NCBI GenBank assembly: GCA_937873665.1
Contig: CALMYW010000345.1
Coordinates: forward strand, 1-29,296
Direction of reading: 5' to 3'
DNA length: 29,296 nt
From: an uncultured Sphingorhabdus sp.
GTDB taxonomy: Bacteria; Pseudomonadota; Alphaproteobacteria; Sphingomonadales; Sphingomonadaceae
Part shown: positions 25,418-29,296 of the stretch, piece after piece
Layout: every line of letters begins with the position of its first letter
Position numbering within the stretch: the stretch's first letter is position 1
Translations under genes and position numbers: made by a program
Notes under the pieces: generated by a model
Seen by the model: only the letters and a program-made list of their open reading frames with translations
Databases searched by the model: none
What the model was told of the DNA's origin: nothing

Positions 25418-25443
25418 CACCCGCTGCTCCGCATCTTTGCCGA

Positions 25444-26733
25444 TCACAGACGAATATCGCTATCGCCGCTCGCGAAGATATACTTCAAATCATAGAGAAC
25501 GTGATCCTGCTTGCCCAAGGCACGCATTCTTTCGATCCCCATGCCCCTGAACTCGTCATGCGCAACAGCCAAGACGATCCCGTCATAGGTCGTTGGCTCG
25601 GGTTGCTCGGTCAGGGCCAGACCATATTCTTGGACAGCGTCAGTAGGGGCCACCCAGGGATCATGAATATCAACCTGAACACCGTACTCGACCAGTTCCG
25701 ACACGATATCCACCACGCGGGTGTTCCGCAAATCCGGGCAGTTTTCCTTAAAAGTCAACCCCATGACCAGCACGCGCGCGCCGTCGACCTGAATGCGACG
25801 CTTGAGCATCTCCTTCACCAGCCGCCCGGCAACATAGGCACCCATCTGGTCATTGAGACGGCGACCCGCCAGAATGACCTGTGGATGATAACCGATGGCC
25901 TCAGCTTTGTGCGTCAAGTAATAGGGATCGACCCCAATGCAGTGGCCGCCAACCAGACCGGGCCGGAATGGCAGGAAGTTCCACTTCGTGCCAGCGGCCT
26001 TGAGCACAGCTTCAGTGTCGATGCCCAGCTTGTTGAAAATGATCGCCAGCTCGTTGATCAGGGCGATGTTGAGGTCGCGTTGGGTATTTTCGATCACCTT
26101 GGCCGCTTCGGCAACCTTCAGGCTTTCCGCCTTGTAGGTGCCTGCCGTGATGATCTGCCCATAAAGCGCGTTGATGCGGTCTGCCGCATCATACGTCGAT
26201 CCCGATGTCACTTTGCTGATCGATGGCAAGCGATGCTGCTTGTCGCCCGGATTGATCCGCTCCGGCGAATAGCCGACAGTAAAGTCGTGATTGAACTGCA
26301 GTCCCGAAACTTTCTCCAGCACCGGCACACAGACTTCCTCCGTGCAGCCGGGATAGACAGTCGATTCAAAAATGACCGTATCGTCGGCCTTCAACACTTT
26401 TCCGACCGTCTCCGATGCACTGACCAGTGACCGCAGGTCTGGCTGCTTGTGCACGTCAATCGGCGTCGGCACTGTCACGATGTAGACGTTGGAGATCCGC
26501 AGATCCTCAAGATCGGTGGAGAAGCTGAGCTTGGTTGCCGCCTGCAACTCGTCCGACCCCATCTCCAGCGTATCGTCCCGACCTTGGCGCAGAGCCTCGA
26601 TGCGGGCCTGGTTGATATCAAAGCCAACCACGGGCCGCTTCTTACCGAACTCAACGGCCAGTGGCAGCCCAACATAGCCTAGCCCTATGACGGCTATGCG
26701 CGCGCCGTCGATCCATTCTGTTGTCTCGCTCAC
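25444..26733 (-). CDS. UDP-N-acetylhexosamine 6-dehydrogenase, TviB/WbpA type
   Basis: A 429-residue NAD-dependent nucleotide-sugar dehydrogenase. It has a Rossmann motif [14 protein letters not shown] (near residues 12-25), [25 protein letters not shown], and the catalytic cysteine in [16 protein letters not shown]. The last two patterns fit the group that oxidises UDP-GlcNAc or UDP-GalNAc to the uronic acid rather than UDP-glucose, but specificity needs testing. GTG 26733 is chosen because AGGA lies six bases upstream; the earlier TTG (26739) is too close to it. It follows the epimerase gene after 8 bases, so the two should act together on one precursor. Confidence 0.92.
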   Translation of the reverse strand: MSETTEWIDGARIAVIGLGYVGLPLAVEFGKKRPVVGFDINQARIEALRQGRDDTLEMGSDELQAATKLSFSTDLEDLRISNVYIVTVPTPIDVHKQPDLRSLVSASETVGKVLKADDTVIFESTVYPGCTEEVCVPVLEKVSGLQFNHDFTVGYSPERINPGDKQHRLPSISKVTSGSTYDAADRINALYGQIITAGTYKAESLKVAEAAKVIENTQRDLNIALINELAIIFNKLGIDTEAVLKAAGTKWNFLPFRPGLVGGHCIGVDPYYLTHKAEAIGYHPQVILAGRRLNDQMGAYVAGRLVKEMLKRRIQVDGARVLVMGLTFKENCPDLRNTRVVDIVSELVEYGVQVDIHDPWVAPTDAVQEYGLALTEQPEPTTYDGIVLAVAHDEFRGMGIERMRALGKQDHVLYDLKYIFASGDSDIRL

Positions 26734-26741
26734 GTTCAATC

Positions 26742-27785
26742 CTATTTCTGGTAGTAATCACGGAACCAAGTGACGAATTGGGCAATCCCATCACAGTAAT
26801 CCGTTTGGGGGCGGTAATCGGTCAGACGCTGGAGCAGGGAGGCATCGGCCCAGGTAGCAGGAACATCGCCCGTCTGCATCGGCATGTAGTTGCGGATCGC
26901 CCTCTTCCCCAGTTGCTCCTCGACAGCCTCGATGAAGTCGAGCAGGCAGACCTTTTCTGAATTGCCAATGTTGACCACGCGAAACGAGGCGACCGGTGAC
27001 AGGCTGTCTCCCTCGACGATGTCATCCGCACTGGCCGGGCGAACCGGCGGCGTGTCGATCAGCAGGCGAATGGCTCGGACAAGATCGCCCACGTAAGTGA
27101 AGTCGCGGTACATTTCGCCGTGGTTGTAGATATCGATCGGCCGACCCGCGAGAATGGCGTCCACGAACTTGAACAGCGCAAGGTCGGGGCGCCCCCACGG
27201 TCCGTAGACCGTGAAGAAACGGAATATGGTGGTTGGCAGGTTCCAGAGATGGGCATAGGAATGACCCATGTTCTCGGTCGCTTTCTTCGTGGCGGCGTAG
27301 ATAGTCAGCTGGGTTTCCGTTCGCTCGGTCTCGGTGAACGGCATATCCTCGTTCGCGCCATAAACCGATGAGGTCGAGGCCATGAGCAGGTGCTCTACTT
27401 CGAGCTTGCGCGCCGCTTCCATGACATTGAACGTGCCGACAATGTTACTGTCGATGTAGGCGCGCGGGTTTTCCAAGCTGTATCGCACCCCGGCCTGAGC
27501 CGCGAGGTGCACGATCACCTGCGGCTGGAAGGTTTCGGCCACATTCCATAGCTCGTCATTGTCCTCCAGCATGCCCTCTGTTGCGGCAAAGCGGGGATGC
27601 TGCAGCAGCATCTGGTGTCGGCGACGTTTAAGCATTACGTCGTAGTAGTCGGTCATTCCGTCGAAGCCGTGGACCTCGAAGCCCTCCGCCAGCAGCAGCT
27701 GGGCGAGATGGAAGCCGATGAAGCCAGCCGTGCCAGTGATCAGCACGCGTGGCGGTTCTTGTCCGTTAGTTTCTGTGAACACCAT
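26742..27785 (-). CDS. NAD-dependent UDP-sugar (uronate) 4-epimerase
   Basis: A 347-residue extended short-chain dehydrogenase/reductase. It has the NAD motif [11 protein letters not shown] (near residues 18-28), D-Y-Y-D-V-M-L-K, the catalytic S-S-V-Y-G and Y-A-A-T-K-K pattern, and [12 protein letters not shown]. These match UDP-glucuronate 4-epimerases (CapI, LspL). With the adjacent dehydrogenase it could make UDP-GalA or UDP-GalNAcA. The N-terminal dozen residues precede the usual family start. No strong ribosome binding site is seen at ATG 27785. Confidence 0.9.
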   Translation of the reverse strand: MVFTETNGQEPPRVLITGTAGFIGFHLAQLLLAEGFEVHGFDGMTDYYDVMLKRRRHQMLLQHPRFAATEGMLEDNDELWNVAETFQPQVIVHLAAQAGVRYSLENPRAYIDSNIVGTFNVMEAARKLEVEHLLMASTSSVYGANEDMPFTETERTETQLTIYAATKKATENMGHSYAHLWNLPTTIFRFFTVYGPWGRPDLALFKFVDAILAGRPIDIYNHGEMYRDFTYVGDLVRAIRLLIDTPPVRPASADDIVEGDSLSPVASFRVVNIGNSEKVCLLDFIEAVEEQLGKRAIRNYMPMQTGDVPATWADASLLQRLTDYRPQTDYCDGIAQFVTWFRDYYQK

Positions 27786-27803
27786 CTATCTTTTCAATGT
27801 TGT

Positions 27804-27838
27804 TGGCGTGAGAGGTCTGGAAGGTCATGACCACGCCA
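27804..27838. promoter_or_regulatory. dyad in the gap between regulator and epimerase genes
   Basis: TGGCGTG (27804-27810) pairs with CACGCCA (27832-27838); the loop contains most of a second palindrome, GGTCATGACC (27823-27832). The site lies 19 bases before the epimerase start. No T-run follows in the direction of transcription, so an operator or leader hairpin is likelier than a terminator. Confidence 0.3.
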
Positions 27839-27879
27839 GTTTTGCGAACTGCCGATAATGCAGGCCTTCAGCCCTAACC

Positions 27880-28254
27880 TTACCCCGTTCGATCCCGCAC
27901 GAGGGTGGTAGGCTGCTGTATAAACTCGCCGCAGAGCTGTTCAAGCTCGGTGCGGATCGCCTCGTATTCGGCCATCTTGCGCTCGATGAAGCCCGCCGCC
28001 AAGCGGGCGCGGTGGGCGATGCCTTCCGGGGTCAAGAGATAAACATAGCCCAGCTTGTTCTTTGAGGCCTTAAAGTTGCCGAGCTTTATGTGACCCTTTT
28101 CGATCAGCGCCTTCACGCAGAAGTTGATGGCTCCGAGGCTCATGCCAAGTTCCTCTGCTATCTCGCGCTGCGAGGCGTCGGGCCGACTTTCGAGGAGACG
28201 CAGTACCCTGAAATGCACATCTTCGCGCTTCTGAGCGATTTTGTCACTGACCAT
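27880..28254 (-). CDS. MarR-like winged-helix regulator, EPS-associated type
   Basis: A 124-residue DNA-binding protein. Residues about 5-75 form a winged helix with the recognition part S-Q-R-E-I-A-E-E-L-G-M-S-L-G-A-I-N-F-C, then K-A-L-I-E-K-G-H-I-K-L and the wing K-L-G-Y-V-Y-L-L-T-P-E-G-I. A charged helix at about 80-110 should dimerise. This pattern fits the EPS-associated MarR group found beside exopolysaccharide loci. ATG 28254 begins the family pattern; the frame is open to 28338, but the added 28 residues are Cys/Arg-rich and unlike the family. As the first gene of the - strand block it probably controls the cluster. Direction of control is not known. Confidence 0.85.
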   Translation of the reverse strand: MVSDKIAQKREDVHFRVLRLLESRPDASQREIAEELGMSLGAINFCVKALIEKGHIKLGNFKASKNKLGYVYLLTPEGIAHRARLAAGFIERKMAEYEAIRTELEQLCGEFIQQPTTLVRDRTG

Positions 28255-28318
28255 GGGATCGACCGATAAAACTCGGACCAAAGCTACCGCACGGCAGGTG
28301 AAGCGGCACCTTCCGTGT

Positions 28319-28338
28319 TTGCTCAGAACTACGAGCAA
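28319..28338. promoter_or_regulatory. inverted repeat upstream of the MarR gene, possible operator
   Basis: TTGCTC (28319-28324) and GAGCAA (28333-28338) form a perfect 6-base dyad with an 8-base spacer, about 65 bases upstream of the regulator start. A third copy of the half site lies in TTGAGCAA at 28411-28418. The 14-base half-site repeat distance is suitable for a winged-helix dimer. I see no clear -35/-10 pair to anchor it. Confidence 0.35.
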
Positions 28339-28426
28339 GCTAAAGCCCCTCGTTCACACCTGAACGCGTAGGCGATCCCGACAGATTCGAAAAGGGGTTT
28401 CCTGTGTCCCTTGAGCAAATTGTCAG

Positions 28427-28621
28427 CTAGAGCGGTTTTCGACCGGTATGAATCGATGAGGGGTTCCCCTCTGGGCTGATTTCTGATTCAGAATCCGTGC
28501 TGGTGAAGGAGGCCGGTATGGATGGGTCACTCACTCTCGACGGATTTGCAGGTTCACCTTCTCGCGGCGTTTGACGAGGGGCTGTGAGGTGGTCCCGCCT
28601 TCCTGGACAGTTTGGCGGCTG
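28427..28621 (+). mobile_element. unidentified IS remnant with truncated leader ORF
   Basis: The segment begins with CTAG and has short dyads (GAGGGG-TT-CCCCTC at 28458-28471). A strong GAAGGAGG precedes ATG 28518, which opens only 18 codons (M-D-G-S-L-T-L-D-G-F-A-G) before TGA 28572-28574. This looks like the start of a transposon gene cut off by later events; an IS66-type accessory protein is one guess. It ends where the IS481 repeat begins. Confidence 0.35.
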
Positions 28622-28787
28622 GATGTTTGGTCCCGGAGTTTGATGGTGCAATATCCATGCAAGAATGGAAGGATGCACTATGGTCCAAGTTCTTCACGGG
28701 TTCGCCAGCACGACAGCGGCAGTCCGTCGAGCAATACAAAATAGTCAAGAGAGCCTGAGGGTTCTCGCCAAGCGGCACGGCATCAAC
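28622..28787 (+). repeat. 166-bp inverted repeat, right arm (IS481 5' end)
   Basis: Identical to the reverse complement of 7404-7569. It holds the IS terminus (TGTTTGGTCCCGG from 28624), the leader and the first 36 codons of the transposase from ATG 28680 (M-V-Q-V-L-H-G to R-H-G-I-N). It is cut at 28787 by the IS3-family sequence. Confidence 0.97.
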
Positions 28788-29092
28788 TGGACTTGTAACG
28801 GTTTTGAGCCGGTCACCTGAGCGTTTAAAGCTCGCAACAGGAGACCGACGAGATGATCAAGCATTCAGAAGAGTTCAAGCAGGAAGCGGTGCGCATTGCG
28901 CTGACCAGTGGATTGCCGCGTGAGCGGGTGGCTGCCGATTTGGGGGGTGGCAAATCGACGCTGGGCAAGTGGATATCGCAGTATCGGCCGACGGAGCTGA
29001 TCTCGGCGCCGCAGGCAGATTTGGCACGTGAGAATGAACGGCTTCGCCTTGAGAACCGGGTACTTAAGGAGGAGAGGGATATCCTAAAAAAC
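28788..29092 (+). mobile_element. IS3-family element, left end with truncated orfA
   Basis: The left end begins at about 28788. From ATG 28853 (AGGAG upstream) it encodes an IS3-type OrfA: helix-turn-helix with E-E-F-K-Q-E-A-V-R-I-A and L-G-K-W-I, then a leucine-zipper part R-E-N-E-R-L-R-L-E-N-R-V-L-K-E-E-R-D-I-L-K. The match ends at the run of six A at 29086-29091, near where these genes usually frameshift into orfB. The following codons are unrelated and no orfB is present. Confidence 0.8.
28853..29092 (+). pseudogene. truncated IS3-family orfA
   Basis: About 79 codons of OrfA remain; the open frame continues to 29185 in unrelated sequence (N-C-R-R-L-S-P-P-V-R), which is a fusion artefact. 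Without orfB no transposase is made. Confidence 0.75.
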
Positions 29093-29296
29093 TGTCGCCG
29101 GCTGAGCCCGCCTGTGCGCGGTAGAAACGGGTTGTGGTATGGCGGTAGCAGGAGGGTCGCGGCCGATAGCTTATTGGTGGCATGATACCCCGTTAAAAAA
29201 CGTGGCCCGTGGGCATTTGCGTACTTGAGAGTGGTGACGTCGTGACGTGCTCCCCAGATTGTTACCAGTCAGAGGTAGAGTCTCGTTCCTTCATGA
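29093..29296. other. region without a recognised gene
   Basis: Both strands carry only short open frames. The abrupt change after the A-run at 29091 suggests that another mobile-element end or an ancient deletion joins here, but I cannot name it. Confidence 0.4.

Noticed and set aside
25501..26430. 309-codon + strand open frame
   Set aside because: It is antisense to the UDP-sugar dehydrogenase, whose motifs and catalytic cysteine are clear.
29141..29148. GGCGGTAG, identical to the core of the ops/JUMPstart element
   Set aside because: The rest of the JUMPstart sequence is missing, no polysaccharide operon follows on that strand within the window, and an 8-base match is expected by chance in GC-rich DNA. 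The same 8 bases also occur inside the heparinase-like gene near 9123.
1..29296. CRISPR array, tRNA, rRNA or phage genes
   Set aside because: I saw no regularly spaced repeats, no cloverleaf-like or rRNA-like sequence, and no phage structural or integrase gene on either strand.

Overview
The window is a GC-rich polysaccharide (capsule, exopolysaccharide or O-antigen) biosynthesis locus. It most resembles an alphaproteobacterium, probably a sphingomonad. That placement is an inference from base composition, the protein families and the kinds of insertion sequence present; no rRNA, tRNA or housekeeping gene confirms it.

Left block (about 98-5907, + strand): four closely spaced genes. They encode an O-antigen-ligase/polymerase-like membrane protein, a short Wza-type outer-membrane export lipoprotein, a Wzc-type co-polymerase/tyrosine autokinase with a Tyr-Gly tail, and an exported protein of unknown function. 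This is the assembly and export machinery of a Wzx/Wzy-type pathway. The export gene carries a run of 13 C and the kinase gene carries a hexamer repeat.

Junction (5908-7569): a very AT-rich spacer, then nested insertion-sequence debris. It holds a decayed IS5-family transposase, an IS66-family left end sitting inside it, and the 5' part of an IS481-family element on the - strand.

Central block (7569-28254, - strand): a long run of mostly overlapping or tightly spaced genes. In transcription order they are an EPS-type MarR regulator, a UDP-sugar 4-epimerase and a UDP-sugar 6-dehydrogenase; then a decayed IS630-family element; then a methyltransferase, a polysaccharide pyruvyltransferase, a Wzx flippase, a nitroreductase-like protein, a GT4 glycosyltransferase, a Wzy-like polymerase, a second GT4, a second methyltransferase, an acyltransferase, a two-domain oxidoreductase, a third methyltransferase, a WecB-type epimerase, a heparinase II/III-like protein and a WbuB-type glycosyltransferase. 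Together they can supply precursors (UDP-ManNAc and UDP-hexuronic or UDP-N-acetylhexosaminuronic acids), build and decorate a repeat unit (methyl, acyl, pyruvyl), flip it and polymerise it. No initiating (WcaJ/WecA-type) transferase is in the window.

Right junction (28427-29296): more mobile debris, namely a truncated leader ORF, another copy of the IS481 5' end, and a truncated IS3-family orfA.

The most notable structural fact is that the central block lies between two identical 166-bp inverted copies of the IS481 5' end (7404-7569 and 28622-28787). It therefore looks like an exchangeable, potentially invertible 21-kb serotype cassette next to a separate export block.
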